From assembly GCF_021462225.1 (NCBI RefSeq), contig NC_061795.1, forward strand, positions 5,363,501 to 5,427,500: a stretch of DNA of 64,000 nt, given 5' to 3'. The DNA is from Girardinichthys multiradiatus (lineage: Eukaryota; Chordata; Actinopteri; Cyprinodontiformes; Goodeidae). Positions within the stretch are counted from its first letter, which is position 1. Each line of letters opens with the position of its first letter. Below, one piece after another: positions 12,472 through 25,000 of this stretch. Both the position numbers and the translations under genes were made by a program. The notes under the pieces are model-generated. The model saw only the letters and a program-made list of their open reading frames with translations, had not been told where the DNA came from and did not search any database.

Positions 12472-13858
12472 GGGCCTTTATTCACAACTATCCTCCTAGT
12501 CTCTCAGAGAGCTCCTAACTTAGCCTAAAAATTCCTGCCAAGGACTCGTAGCTTCAGAGTGATTCAGCTCTCTGCTGAGAACAACTCTGAGCGAGAAGAG
12601 GACAGAGATTCCTATCTTAGTGAGGAGATGTGGTTGACCCCATTACTAGGTGTGATGTCTTCTAAGAGCTGTGATTGGTCGTTGAAAGAAACCAAAAGCA
12701 AACAAATGCGCTCCTAGTAATCAATAGAGAGAAATCTGATAGAATTTAGACTGGATTCAGAAATGTGTAAATCATGATAAAACTTAAAAATATTCATTGT
12801 CACACAACATCAAAATGTCTGAACCTAGCTTATTTACATGATTGTCATTTTGATTTGTGTATTACATTTACTCGCCATGCTGGTCGTTTCCATACATCCA
12901 TTTCATTTTCATTTCATGTTAATATTAAAATTCAGCATTTTACTGTCATTGCCTACTTCTTGCATAATGAGGTTTAGTTTGGTAAAATGACCAAAATAAA
13001 AGCGAGAAAACCAAACTGAACTCTGCTTTCAGCACCAGCCTGGAAGGTGAGCAGTTCTGGTTCCTGCTGCATTCAGACGCTAGCAGCAAACCAGAGAACT
13101 TCTCCACAGACGGGGAACGTTGGAGATGACCATTTAGGCTGAGGCTGCTGACATCATCATGAACAATACAGCAAATACTTCACCTCATTCACATCTTCAT
13201 TCAATGTATATAGAGCTTAGATTATTGTGCTGTATCTTGTCTAGAGTTTGTATTTATTTTTTTTTCTTGAGTTTTTCCTAGGTTTTTTCAAATACATTTT
13301 TTTAAAGCATTTTAGTCTGCAAATATTTAATTATTCTGTACTATGTTGTTTGTAATTTTGTCCACTTTTTATTCATGATAATTTATTGTTTCTATTATGT
13401 ATTTATCCTTCCTAATACTACCTTACTAGAGGTGCACCTTTAATCTGTCCTGCCGCTTAAACTATTGAATTTGGCCCTAGGGAGATGATGAGGTTAATCT
13501 TATTTCTGTATTAATAATTGTTTAATTATAGAGGTTTATGTGCTCATTTACTCGACTATTAAGGCGGTGGATCCCTGCGCGGTCAAGCTGGTAGCGTTTT
13601 ATTGATTGACTGTTGTTCATTGTTTGGAGAATCTCTCTCCTTTCGCTCTAGTTTTTCCACCATCTTTTCTGCTTAAGACACTCTTAGGCTCATTAAATGT
13701 CCTCCTCATTACTCAACATTTCCTCATTTTAGGAGCTCTCTTATGGCCTGAGATGCTTCGTTAATAACTTTTACTGAGGGAAAATTCTAAGAAAAATCGT
13801 ATAATTCGAGAAATTCCAAGACTTTTCTTAGTGTTAGGATTCTTTGTGAATACCAGCC
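12472..13858. mobile_element. PIF/Harbinger-like DNA transposon relic
   Basis: The left end reads GGGCCTTTATTCACAACTAT and the right end (about 13830-13858), read backwards, GGCTGGTATTCACAAAGAAT. These are imperfect inverted termini of the GGGCNGTATTCACAAAG type seen in fish Harbinger-like elements. The similarity runs further inward but is eroded. No intact transposase. Superfamily assignment is from the termini only. Confidence 0.55.
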
Positions 13859-13965
13859 ATGAACATTATGGGATTTGATCAAAGTATTTTCCAGATCTGG
13901 ATAAAAATATTTGTATTTTAAGACCCAATTCCCTGTCTTATTTTGAAAAAGTATCAATTTATCCA

Positions 13966-14106
13966 TTCATTGATCCTGTCCAACAATTTTTCCCTCTATG
14001 CGCCTGTTTATCCATTCATCCGTTCCTTTAATTCTTCAGTCCATCCCTCTGTCCCTCCATTTGACCATTCATCTAACTTTCCTTCTATTCATCTATCCAT
14101 CCCTCT
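13966..14106. repeat. Degenerate (ATCC)n minisatellite-like tract
   Basis: Repeated ATCCATTCATC / ATCCATCC motifs in diverged form over about 140 bp. Confidence 0.6.
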
Positions 14107-14718
14107 GAATTCATAGTGAACACCTGTTTTCCTCTGCACAGAGACCTGGGTGTGCTTTAAATCAGGAAAGGTATAGAACTTCTTAATAGGAAATGTTTAG
14201 GATCCCTGCACCCTGTTTGATGTTACCTGACTGAACACAGCAAAAGCATAATTATGCAGTAAGGTCTTACTAAGGCCAGTGGAAGGTGTCGCTCATCTCC
14301 AGCTGTGCAGTTAGATCAGAACTGACCAGATCTGCTTGGACTGTGGTACCTACATCAGAAATATTTGGCAATAAATCTTTGAGGAAAGGATATTGCTCGA
14401 AATGTTTTCTGCAGCGAAACATCGATAATGTGACAAGAACCATCTTGCAGATGGATTCTAGGAGGTGGAACCTTGATCTCAAGTGTTTGAGATTCCATGA
14501 AGAGACAGAAGGAAGAAAACTTGTCTCAGATCTGTGGTTTGATTTTCCAAGAAAGTCTTCCTGCTGAGCTTCTTATCGAACTGGAAATTCACCCTGAAAC
14601 ACTGATGCTATTCTGAAGGTGAAGAGAGGTCATTATTTTCACTTCAGAATGTTTATTGAATTTCTGTCCTGCCAAGGATTATCTTACAGAATTGACCATG
14701 ACCGAAGAATGTGAAATG

Positions 14719-15418
14719 TAGGGATGGGTACCGAATTCGGTACTTCTATAGGTACCGACCAAATTCCGTCAGTACTACCGAGTACCTATTCACGTAAAAT
14801 CAAACAGTACCATGTTTCGGTACCTAAACGCATCATTGTGACACTGAAGGAGTGGAAGAATAGGTGATTTTCGATGCCAGACATGAACGCAGCATTGCAC
14901 ACACAAGAGCGTAATGACATCAGTAGCTGCTGGTTCCGTCAACAAAGCATGGCTCCATGTGTCAAATGTGCCGCGGGAATAATCTGAGGAAGGCACCAGG
15001 TTTTTCACAAGGCTGATGAGAGCCCAATTTTGGTCAACCTCAGATCTATTAGCGACATCTGTTAGCGACTCATCTTTATTATTAAACGAATTAACATTTA
15101 TTAACACATAAACACACACAAAAGTACCGAAAACTGGTACCGCTGAGTACCGGTATCAATTCCAGGGTACCAAGTATCAGTACTTTGTGGGTTCGATTCC
15201 AGCTTCCTCCTGCCATATGTCGATGTGCCCTTGGGCAAGGCACTCAAGTTACCTGCCGATCTGCATATCGGTGTATGAATGTGTGAGCGTTAGTGAGTGC
15301 GATTGGGTGAATGTGGCTCTAGTGTAAAGCGCTTTGAGCGGTCTGTATGACTGGAAAACGCTATATAAGTTCAGTCCGTTTACTATATTGGTTCAAATGT
15401 GAAACGTACCCATCCCTA
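14719..15418. mobile_element. hAT-type MITE with exact 8-bp target duplication
   Basis: The termini TAGGGATGGGTACC (14719) and GTACCCATCCCTA (ending 15418) are near-perfect inverted repeats. The exact 8-bp flank GTGAAATG occurs at 14711-14718 and 15419-15426, the hallmark of hAT insertion. The interior is rich in GGTACC/GTACCGA motifs and has no transposase. It carries a SINE-like insert at about 15185-15392. Confidence 0.88.
15185..15392 (+). repeat. tRNA-related SINE fragment nested in the hAT MITE
   Basis: Contains a pol III B-box match GGTTCGATTCC at 15190-15200. The tail AAAGCGCTTTGAG followed by AACGCTATATAAGTTCAGTC is a widely repeated fish SINE/MITE tail. No A box is visible, so it is 5'-truncated or the head has diverged. 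Confidence 0.55.
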
Positions 15419-15513
15419 GTGAAATGTGTGATCAATTTACAGCTTTCATTTTATTTACTGTCAAACAGCAACAAACCAGTTATTTAGTGTCAAACTTAAT
15501 GAAAATGCATATA

Positions 15514-17081
15514 CAGGTCCTTCTCAAAATATTAGCATATTGTGATAAAGTTCATTATTTTCCATAATGTCATGATGAAAATTTAACATTCATATATTTT
15601 AGATTCATTGCACACTAACTGAAATATTTCAGGTCTTTTATTGTCTTAATACGGATGATTTTGGCATACAGCTCATGAAAACCCAAAATTCCTATCTCAC
15701 AAAATTAGCATATTTCATCCGACCAATAAAAGAAAAGTGTTTTTAATACAAAAAATGTCAACCTTCAAATAATCATGTACAGTTATGCACTCAATACTTG
15801 GTCGGGAATCCTTTTGCAGAAATGACTGCTTCAATGCGGCGTGGCATGGAGGCAATCAGCCTGTGGCACTGCTGAGGTCTTATGGAGGCCCAGGATGCTT
15901 CGATAGCGGCCTTTAGCTCATCCAGAGTGTTGGGTCTTGAGTCTCTCAACGTTCTCTTCACAATATCCCACAGATTCTCTATGGGGTTCAGGTCAGGAGA
16001 GTTGGCAGGCCAATTGAGCACAGTGATACCATGGTCAGTAAACCATTTACCAGTGGTTTTGGCACTGTGAGCAGGTGCCAGGTCGTGCTGAAACATGAAA
16101 TCTTCATCTCCATAAAGCTTTTCAGCAGATGGAAGCATGAAGTGCTCCAAAATCTCCTGATAGCTAGCTGCATTGACCCTGCCCTTGATAAAACACAGTG
16201 GACCAACACCAGCAGCTGACACGGCACCCCAGACCATCACTGACTGTGGGTACTTGACACTGGACTTCTGGCATTTTGGCATTTCCTTCTCCCCAGTCTT
16301 CCTCCAGACTCTGGCACCTTGATTTCCGGATGACATGCAGAATTTGCTTTCATCCGAAAAAAGTACTTTGGACCACTGAGCAACAGTCCAGTGCTGCTTC
16401 TCTGTAGCCCAGGTCTGGGGAATGCGGCACCTGTAGCCCATTTCCTGCACACGCCTGTGCACGGTGGCTCTGGATGTTTCTACTCCAGACTCAGTCCACT
16501 GCTTCCGCAGGTCCCCCAAGGTCTGGAATCGGCCCTTCTCCACAATCTTCCTCAGGGTCCGGTCACCTCTTCTCGTTGTGCAGCGTTTTCTGCCACACTT
16601 TTTCCTTCCCACAGACTTCCCACTGAGGTGCCTTGATACAGCACTCTGGGAACAGCCTATTCGTTCAGAAATGTCTTTCTGTGTCTTACCTTCTTGCTTG
16701 AGGGTGTCAATAGTGGCCTTCTGGACAGCAGTCAGGTCGGCAGTCTTACCCATGATTGGGGTTTGGAGTGATGAACCAGGCTGGGAGTTTTAAAGGCCTC
16801 AGGAATCTTTTGCAGGTGTTTAGAGTTAACTCGTTGATTCAGATGATTAGGTTCATAGCTCGTTTAGAGACCCTTTTAATGATATGCTAATTTTGTGAGA
16901 TAGGAATTTGGGGTTTTCATGAGCTGTATGCCAAAATCATCCGTATTAAGACAATAAAAGACCTGAAATATTTCAGTTAGTGTGCAATGAATCTAAAATA
17001 TATGAATGTTACATTTTCATCATGACATTATGGAAAATAATGAACTTTATCACAATATGCTAATATTTTGAGAAGGACCTG
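15514..17081 (-). mobile_element. Tc1-like family A, copy A1 (near-intact)
   Basis: A 1568-bp element with about 200-bp terminal inverted repeats (15514-15715 and 16883-17081) starting CAGGTCCTTCTC, flanked by TA at 15512-15513 and 17082-17083. The long repeats are consistent with Sleeping Beauty-like IR/DR organisation. It contains one uninterrupted transposase ORF on the - strand. Confidence 0.95.
15791..16753 (-). CDS. Tc1-like transposase, family A (320 aa)
   Basis: Cut-and-paste DNA transposase of the Tc1/mariner superfamily, acting in the nucleus on TA targets. Residues 1-50 form a paired-type helix-turn-helix ([20 protein letters not shown]); a basic GRKKCGRKR linker at 49-57 resembles the family's GRPR/AT-hook motif; a second helix-turn-helix lies at about 65-108. 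The catalytic triad is present with DD34E spacing: D134 (SDESKF), D224 (QHDLAP) and E259 (NPIENLWD). The protein ends FPTKY, as in Tc1 relatives. About 14 residues normally found before the catalytic domain (a KPLL...RL stretch) are missing after residue 113. The copy at 53.3 kb still has them, so this ORF is open but possibly impaired. Confidence 0.93.
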   Translation of the reverse strand: MGKTADLTAVQKATIDTLKQEGKTQKDISERIGCSQSAVSRHLSGKSVGRKKCGRKRCTTRRGDRTLRKIVEKGRFQTLGDLRKQWTESGVETSRATVHRRVQEMGYRCRIPQTWATEKQHWTVAQWSKVLFSDESKFCMSSGNQGARVWRKTGEKEMPKCQKSSVKYPQSVMVWGAVSAAGVGPLCFIKGRVNAASYQEILEHFMLPSAEKLYGDEDFMFQHDLAPAHSAKTTGKWFTDHGITVLNWPANSPDLNPIENLWDIVKRTLRDSRPNTLDELKAAIEASWASIRPQQCHRLIASMPRRIEAVISAKGFPTKY

Positions 17082-18114
17082 TAGAACAATGGAAAAATCT
17101 ACAGTTGAAGTGTTGAAGTATTCTCAGAATGTTAGTGATACTTTCAGGTAAAGTTACATGGGCTGTAAAATAAAAACCTTTAGAGAAGCTGGGAGATATT
17201 ACAGATTTATTGACGAGAAAAGCAACCTTTAAACTAATACTGGGCATGTGATCAATCAGAATGTGCAGCAATATGTGCTCCAGAAAAGAAAAAAGGTGTC
17301 TGAAGACTTCCATCTGCTCCATGTTCTGATCATGTGGAGGTTTCTGATGAGTTTGGAACAGTTTGCTGACAACAATGGTTGCAATTGTCAACCAAATATG
17401 AACTGATATATAAGATTTAAGGTCATATTTGTGCTAAATTGTCAAGAATGTTGTATTATTGCCAGACAACAGCGGGAGACACTCAAAAGTTATCTTCTTG
17501 CTGCTGGACTTCACAGAAATACAACAGAGCTTAGCAAAACTATTCACAATCCTTATGTTTTTACATTTTATCACATTGCAACCATATACATAATATAATT
17601 TCTAACACAAAGTTGTGCAAAGTTACACAGTGAGCAGAACCCCACCCAGAAAACCTGAAAAGTGTGGTGTGCATTTATATTTGGACACAGTTAATACTGT
17701 GTAGAACCACCTTTTGCTGCAGGATGGAGCTTAATACAGGGGATTCCTGAAGGAAAACCTGCGAGAGGCTGCGAAAGACTGGCGGAGGGGGTGGAGGTTC
17801 ACCTTCCAGCAGGACAACGGGTAATCTGTCCGTTTGACCATCCATTTATTATCTGTCTAAGAGATACATGGAATATTGAATGGAATGAAATTAAGAATCT
17901 ATGTTCACATAGACATCACATTTACATCTAGCAAAACAAAAACTGGGTAAAAAGGCTCTATATTTAAGTAGACGTGAGAAACTAAAACACTTGCAGCTGT
18001 AAACGCAACGAGGTTCCTACAGACTCAACGTGGACGTCCGCAGGACATTTCCGCACAAAGTTCAGCTTTTCTGACCGCTTACACGGTGTCACACAAACTG
18101 CTTAGTGGGAAAAA

Positions 18115-18330
18115 ACCTTCACATGGGACTGTGTCGCTGCACTGACAGATGTATTCACCTTCATCCCTAGTCTGGTTTCATGGCCTTATATACCACTACT
18201 ACAAGGCAAATTAGCTCTGCCTCCACGTCTGATGACGCCGTGGCAGAAAAAGTGGGAAATGTAGAAATTTGGTACGCTCGACTATGACACCTGAAACATG
18301 CGTGGACAGTGCGCGCCGCACACAGTTCAA
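18115..18330 (-). repeat. PIF/Harbinger-like repeat fragment (pair of 55.5 kb)
   Basis: Its - strand aligns by eye with the + strand at about 55550-55810: shared blocks TCATAGTCGAGC, CATTTCCCAC, TTTTCTGCCA, GGCAGAGCTAAT/GGAAGAGCTAAT and AAACCAGACTAGGGA. Two diverged copies of one repeat in opposite orientation. Confidence 0.55.
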
Positions 18331-18436
18331 CCACAGTCTGACACTGTGGGAAGCAAAGGTGGACCTACAAAGTACTGACTCACTAATGGATACAATGCTT
18401 TCATGTTTTAATTTAGGAGAACGTTTGAAAAATGTA

Positions 18437-18442
18437 TTTATT
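18437..18442 (-). terminator. Candidate wnt2 poly(A) signal
   Basis: AATAAA on the - strand about 365 bp beyond the wnt2 stop. It lies inside a transposon relic, so use is uncertain. Confidence 0.35.
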
Positions 18443-18804
18443 TTTCTCTACAATCATTTGCATTGAACAGTCTTACAAACCTCGGATAAATACACTGAAG
18501 TGTGTGGTTGTGGCTTGACTAAATGTGATAAAGTTTAAATACTTGTGCAAGGCACTTCAGTTTCATCATTCTGCTCATGGGGATCATCAACAGTTCATGT
18601 CTGATTTTGGTTCAGAAAAAATATGAAGTTTCTTAAAACCAGCAGTTGGTTCCTTGTCTCATTTGGAGCAAACAGAAGAGCAGCAGAGAGTGACTGAAGT
18701 CTACTTATAAATATATTAAGAGCTCAGATTAGCGTCAAAGATGTCCATAATGAGGGTCCCCACAGGGCAGGAAAGCAGCAGCCTGACCACAGGCACAGCT
18801 TCGA

Positions 18805-19010
18805 TCATGTCTGGGACTTACAGGTGTACTCGTCCACCAGCTGCTGGCAGTCTTGGCAGTGGACAGCACAGCACCAGTGGAACTTACACTCACACTTGGT
18901 GGTGCGGCTGACGCGTGCCGTGTCGTAGCCTCGGCCGCAACACATCACCTCGCAGCCGTCCATGCCGCGGGACGTCCGGTTGCAGAGGCGCCCTCCTGTG
19001 CCCATCGATC
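18805..19010 (-). CDS. wnt2: wnt2 exon 5 (C-terminus)
   Basis: Acceptor TGTCCACAG, stop TGA at 18807-18805. Encodes [32 protein letters not shown] and the terminal cysteines ending YTCKSQT. Confidence 0.97.
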
Positions 19011-22000
19011 CTGTGGACAGAAAGAACAGATTCACAACTTGTTACATCAGGAACTTATCTAAACAGATGTCTTTGTTTCTGTTAAATGGGGAAGATAATC
19101 AATTACAACTCATGGCAAAAATGATGAGATTATTACTCTGAGGTTGTTCAGTCAGTCTGCACTTTGGAGAGTTTTTCTCTGCTTCCCTCCTGATATTTTT
19201 TTTCCCCTGACAAGCCTTTCTGAGATGAAATTTTTCTGTGCGACTTCCTTATCTTCATCGGAACTTTCCTCGACCACAACCAGCCAAGTAATGTTAGCAT
19301 ATTCTGTTCCCAGCTGGGATCATCTCATTCCTCGGGGAAACCAAGACATCAATGATAGGAGATATCGGACTAGACTTCTTTCACAGCGGTCCACTTCACA
19401 CCTGGCACCAACATGCATCCCCAGTGATCCGATTGTGTCTGGACTGGACTAGGGCACTGTTTGAACACACTCAGGACGGTTTTATTCAGACCACCTTCAC
19501 AGATGGCCTGGGTCCGTGGTGTCTGCATTAATTAAATCATAGTTGATAAACAGCTATGTGGAAAACTTCAAAGATTGTTTTCATGCAAATCTCAAAGTCC
19601 AGGCACAATTATATAGCGTCAAATGAATACAGTTCAGTCCGACAACTCGCGTCTGAAAGTTTACATTTAGTTTTATTAGCAAATATAGCATAAGTTTGTG
19701 TTAGCCGTCTAGGTTCCGATCACATCACTCCATGGCCATGCTACTAAACATGTCCTCCACATCTCAGGAAGTAAGGAATGTCTCTGACCTTGGAGCCCAA
19801 GGGAGGGTGGATGGAGTTTCGAAAAGAACCGAGCAGAAGCTGTGCATGAATGGTGCAGGATGGTTTGCAGCTTAGATAGACCAGCCAAACTGTTGAGGTA
19901 TGCTTGATATATTCTGCAGTGTTTGGCGTGAAAGATCAGGTGTGGTTAACTCCAGCTGACCTTAACTAGCTCATAGAGGTTGCCTCATTTGTGCAAATTA
20001 GTCTTCAGTTGTTTAAGAATCAACTTTATTAGCCACGTTTGTGCACAAATAAGGAATGTTACTTCAGTTCCATCACTCACATCATATATCAACATCAGTC
20101 CAAACAACCACCACATAGTGTAAAAACAAATAAATAAGGACAAGCAACAGTATGTACAAATGTGTGCATTTTTTAATGTATATAAAAGAGGGAAGGCAGG
20201 TTGTAATGGAGCAGTTTTCTTATTTGTTCTCAGCAGAGTAGCTGACTACTGAGGCTGTAAGATGTTTATTGTGTTCAACATAGAGACAGCCTGGGGGAAG
20301 AAACTGTCGAAACTGCTTTTTGCCATTACCGCTCTGTCGCACCGAACCGAATGTAAAAATCTAAACGGTTTGTGTCCAGGATGTGTGGGGTCTGCAGAGA
20401 TGTTGGCTGCTCTTTCCCTGACCTTAGACCTGAACATGTCATGGATGAAGGGAAGGTCAGCCCTGATGATTCTCTCTACAGACCTGATTGTTCATTGCAG
20501 TCTGGACCTCAGGTGCAGAGAATGGTGGTTCCTAGGGACCGGAAGTAATCAACAGTAGGCACAGTGTGCTGTTGAGCGGAGGCAGTGCAGGGGGTGTTCT
20601 CCGGAAGTCCACCGTCATCTCCACTGTGTTTAGCAGGTTTAACTGCAGGTGGTTCTGAGTGCAGCCAGCTGATCCACGTTCTGTCTGTATGAAGACTCGT
20701 CACTGTCCTGGATCAGTCCAATGACAGCGGTGTCATCTGCAAACGTCAAGAGTTTCACAGATGGGTCCAGTGAGGTGCAGTCATTTGTGTAGAGGGTGAA
20801 AGCGAGTGAGGAGAAAACACATCCTTGGGGGACACCAGTACTGATGGTTCTTGCGTGAGAGAGGATGCTGCTTCCCAGCCTCACCTAGCTACTGTTGGCC
20901 AGTCAGGAAGCTGGTGATTCAATGACAGTAGGATTTTATTTGGAACTGGATAAAAACAGATGTGGAAGATAGTGAACTTTGAACATTTTCACACAAGGTT
21001 TCATCAAAATAAAAGAAAATCACCATTTCAGCTTAATCAATAATCCTAATAAGACTACTGAACTTTGTTGACTCAGATTTTTCTCAGTCTTTGGATGACA
21101 TGTCTCGTCTGTGGTGGGATATAAATCATTGCACTGAAATGGATTAAACGTCTGGGCTTTTTAAATGTATAACTAATCATTCAATAGGAAAGGGGAATAT
21201 TTAAGTGCAGATTAATTAATGATGAAATACATCACTTTTACATTGCACTAATATACACTACAACATAGTTCCAGAGGGCTAGCATCCGGGTTAGCCGAGG
21301 AGATGATGCTGGAATTTTTATTTGGTTCCATTCCAAAAAAACATTTAACGACGACTGGCCAAGATGGATGTCAGGACATGCAGCAGAACATGTTGAAAAT
21401 GCAGCAGTGGAATTTTAATCTTTATTACTTCAACCCACAGCAGGTTTGTTGGTGAAGGAGGACAAAGCATGTTGCTACTAAGCAAAGAGTGTTCAACGTT
21501 TTCTGGAGGAAAGGAAGATAGACTCAATGGCATGACCTACAAACAGTATAGATTTGAAATTTTTGATGGAGATTGACGATAAATATTATTTGTCATTTTT
21601 GAAGTCTTTGACGTAAAGAATTCAATGAGCCAGAAAGGTCAGAGAAGATGCAACGAAGGACCAACTTACACATTTTTTGGCTGATCATTCCATATTTATT
21701 CTACTTGATCTGACAGAGAACGTCATTAGTTAGAACAATGTCATTTAATCTTTTTGATGTATGTTTTGCGAAGGCAAAAAATGGCTTTCTTTTATTGCTG
21801 AGAAATAACTGAACATCTTCATTGTTCAGTTTGTAGAGAGCATATTTCAGGAACATTCACCAGAAGATGATCACAATCACAGGTTATCTTACAATCCAAC
21901 ATGCAATTTCTGATACAAATAATAAAGTAAAGCAATTCTCTAATAAGTGATAAACCTCTTTGAGATTTTTAATAATCCAAAGTTTACTTCAGATCCAAGT

Positions 22001-25000
22001 CAATAACAAATCACATAAAAAAGTCAAGCATCAAGTAAAGTGAATTTGGCAAATGGACAATTTGAATCACTTTGTAGGACATCAGAAGCCAGTGGGGGCA
22101 GGATAGAAGGCTTCAGTCAGGACAGTGAAGATGAGCCGGGGGTGGGGTGGGAGGGTGAGACAATGAAGCCCAGACCAAGAAAAGATGAGAGATTGATGAC
22201 AAGAGCCATCAAGCAGCTCTCCCAAACTTCATCAGCTGTCCATTTCATGGGAGTCATCCTTCAGACACACTTTCTCCTGCCACACAATGGCAAGTGTTTT
22301 TTTCTCTTTGTTTAAAGTGTAATTCAAATACATCAGTAGACACAGTCTTCATTTATAAGGAAAAAAAACACAGGTCCGTTTGGTTTATTCTGTGCACGCA
22401 ACTATCTGGGTTATGAAAGGATCTTCAGGTTCGGATCACATGCTGCAGTCTTTCAGTGGTATGGGGATACAGGCAGACGGCTTTGGATAAATAAGACACT
22501 GCCTCAACTATTGCTTGCACTGGAGATATCTAAAACTGGCTCTAGATCAGCTTTAACCTTCAACCTTACTTAAACGGTCTGATTCCTAAGTTTATAGACA
22601 TTTACTTATTAGGAAGAATAGCGTTATGGTTTGGGTCAAACGTTCCAAGTATCTGTCCATAAGCTTCTCACAATAGTTTCTATGGAACCTTGACCCATTG
22701 GTCCTGACAGAACTAGTGTAACTGGCTCAGGTTTGCTGGCACACACCTCATCAGCTCTGCCCACAACGTTTCTATGGGACTGATGGTCACTTTGTAACTA
22801 ATTAGGCAGTATGCTTAAGATCACTGTCCATTTAGAAGACCCATTTGTGCCCAAGCTTTAACTTCCTGTCTGATGTTTTGAGATTGTGCTTCAGTTTTTC
22901 CACATAAACGTTCTTTCCTCATGTTGCCAATAAATTTCCAAAGTGCACCACTCCCTCCTGCAGCACAGCGACCCCACAACATGACACTAGCAGCCTGCTA
23001 CTTCCCAGTTGGGATGATGTTTAGTGTAAGCATGGTCAGTTTGGCCAAACACTTCCGTTTTATTTTCATCAGACCATAAGGCACATCCTTTAAAAAGTAC
23101 TACATTCTGGCTTTTTGTATTGCTATTAGAGTAAAGGCTTCTTCATCGATGAGTCAACTATCAGCCCATTTTCATACAGGACCACTATGAGCTTCAACCA
23201 GCATCTTATTAAGGTCTTTTGCTTTGTTCGGGGGTTGATGTGCACGTTTTGCACCAAAATACATATATCTCTGGAACACAAAACCTTCAAGCATCAGGAA
23301 CTTGTACCAAACAACCAACCGAACCAGACATGTGAAGGTCCGCAGTTCTCCTCCTGGTATCTGGTCACACACAGGAGCAGCATGTTTGAGGTTTTGCCTC
23401 AAAAAACAACCACAAGTGCCTTCATTTAACTCAAATGTTGTAAATCAGAAGCTTACAAAGCAACTACGTCACTATCATCATCATCTCCATCAGGTCATTC
23501 CCAAAATGTCTAAAAGTAAAGTAGTCTTAGTGTATGTAAACGTTTGAATTTGAGGAAAGTAAGAAAAAAAATATCTCTGACTTGTTCTGGCATTTACCAA
23601 ATAAAAATAACTCAGCAATTCTAGCTGAATCTGTTGTCAAGCGTATGTGTTGGCAACAAGACAAAAGGGAAATGCAGAGAAACAAAACTGACTACTAGTT
23701 TGAAATAGTGATCTGAAAACCTTCACACTTTGCACCTGGATTGCAGACAGGTGAGGTTCTTCCATGAAGAAATCAACAAATGACTGAAACTACACCAACA
23801 TTTCCAACGTTACCAAACACAAGATCTGATTTCAATCAATGACGAGTTCATTTCAGTCTGATCACCTGTGTCTGACGTGTGTCGTGGTGCAGATGTAGCG
23901 GTGTGGTTGAGGCTGCTGTGTGCAGGTGAGACTGTTAAGTCTGAAACATCAGTGTTATTGAAGACGAGCGTGTGTTCAGGCTGACTAAAAATAAGGTTAA
24001 AGAAAATTTCAAACTGGCCTAAGACACCACTTCAAACAATGTTCTGGAATTTGCTCATGTTTACATTCTGCTTTAGTTAGTGTGTTCAACGTCTCTGCAC
24101 CCATTCCCTCGGCAGGTATTATGTCTGGACACGATCAGACGCCCCGCCCTGCTCTGGCAGCGAGCCCGCCCGCCCGCCAGCCTGTCCGTTATTTGTGGTA
24201 TGCTGCACTGCTAGGGGTGACATCACGGCCAGCGTCTACCTCAGGGACCTTGCTCTCCCTGCGTCTGCTTATTGAATTAAGATGAGGGGGCGCCGAGAGA
24301 TGAGTTTAGCACCTGAGCCTCGCTGGAGCCGAGGGAAATTGATTTCACACTCTGAGAGGCTCGGAGGGGCCGTCTCACTGTCTTTCTCAGCTCTGATTTT
24401 TTTCCCCCCCTAAGTGTCTGAGAAAACGGCAAAATGAAGTTTGTTTCTTTGAGGTTATTCAAAGTGTAAAGGAAGAATCATTGAAAGTATGTTTTAAGTC
24501 GCATAACATGTCATGCTTTTATGTAAAAGACGAACAGGTTTTTGTACAGTACATGGCACTACAGAGGAGGGGCTTACATCCATGTGCATATCCATGGAGA
24601 CTTAAGTCATTTGTGAGTGCTGTGCATCACTATATAAAGTATTAAGTACTCACTACAAACCAAGTGTATACAAGTCTGTTGTAAAGCTTTACAAAGAGAG
24701 GAAGAATGAATTACCAATAAGATTTGTGGTCTCTTCTGGGACTCTTCAAATGGTAGGTTTCCATTCTACTACCCTGCACCTTTATCCCCCTGGGAGCTAA
24801 CTACCCTAAACCCCTGAACTGTCCTTTACTCTGCCTAGATATGGGCTGGTATGGGATTCTAACTTCACACCTACAAAAAATGTAGAAAATGATCCAACGG
24901 CTTTGTTTAAAACAAATGAGCAAGAAATATTCCTACTGCTAAAAAACTAAAGTAATGATATCTACGGCATTTATTTATTGTCATTTTCATACATAGACTT

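Larger units (their letters stand above)
17530..18560. mobile_element. Decayed DNA transposon with Tc1-type transposase fragment
   Basis: Inverted similarity between about 17540-17590 and 18495-18555 (cores TTTATCACATT and CAACCA). Inside, 17745-17822 on the + strand reads FLKENLREAAKDW then FTFQQDN, a Tc1 transposase fragment around the second catalytic Asp. A Harbinger-like segment (18115-18330) sits within the same interval. Heavily eroded and non-coding. Confidence 0.55.

Noticed and set aside
16391..16793. Open frames on the + strand across copy A1
   Set aside because: Antisense shadows of the Tc1 transposase; the same shadows recur in every family A copy.
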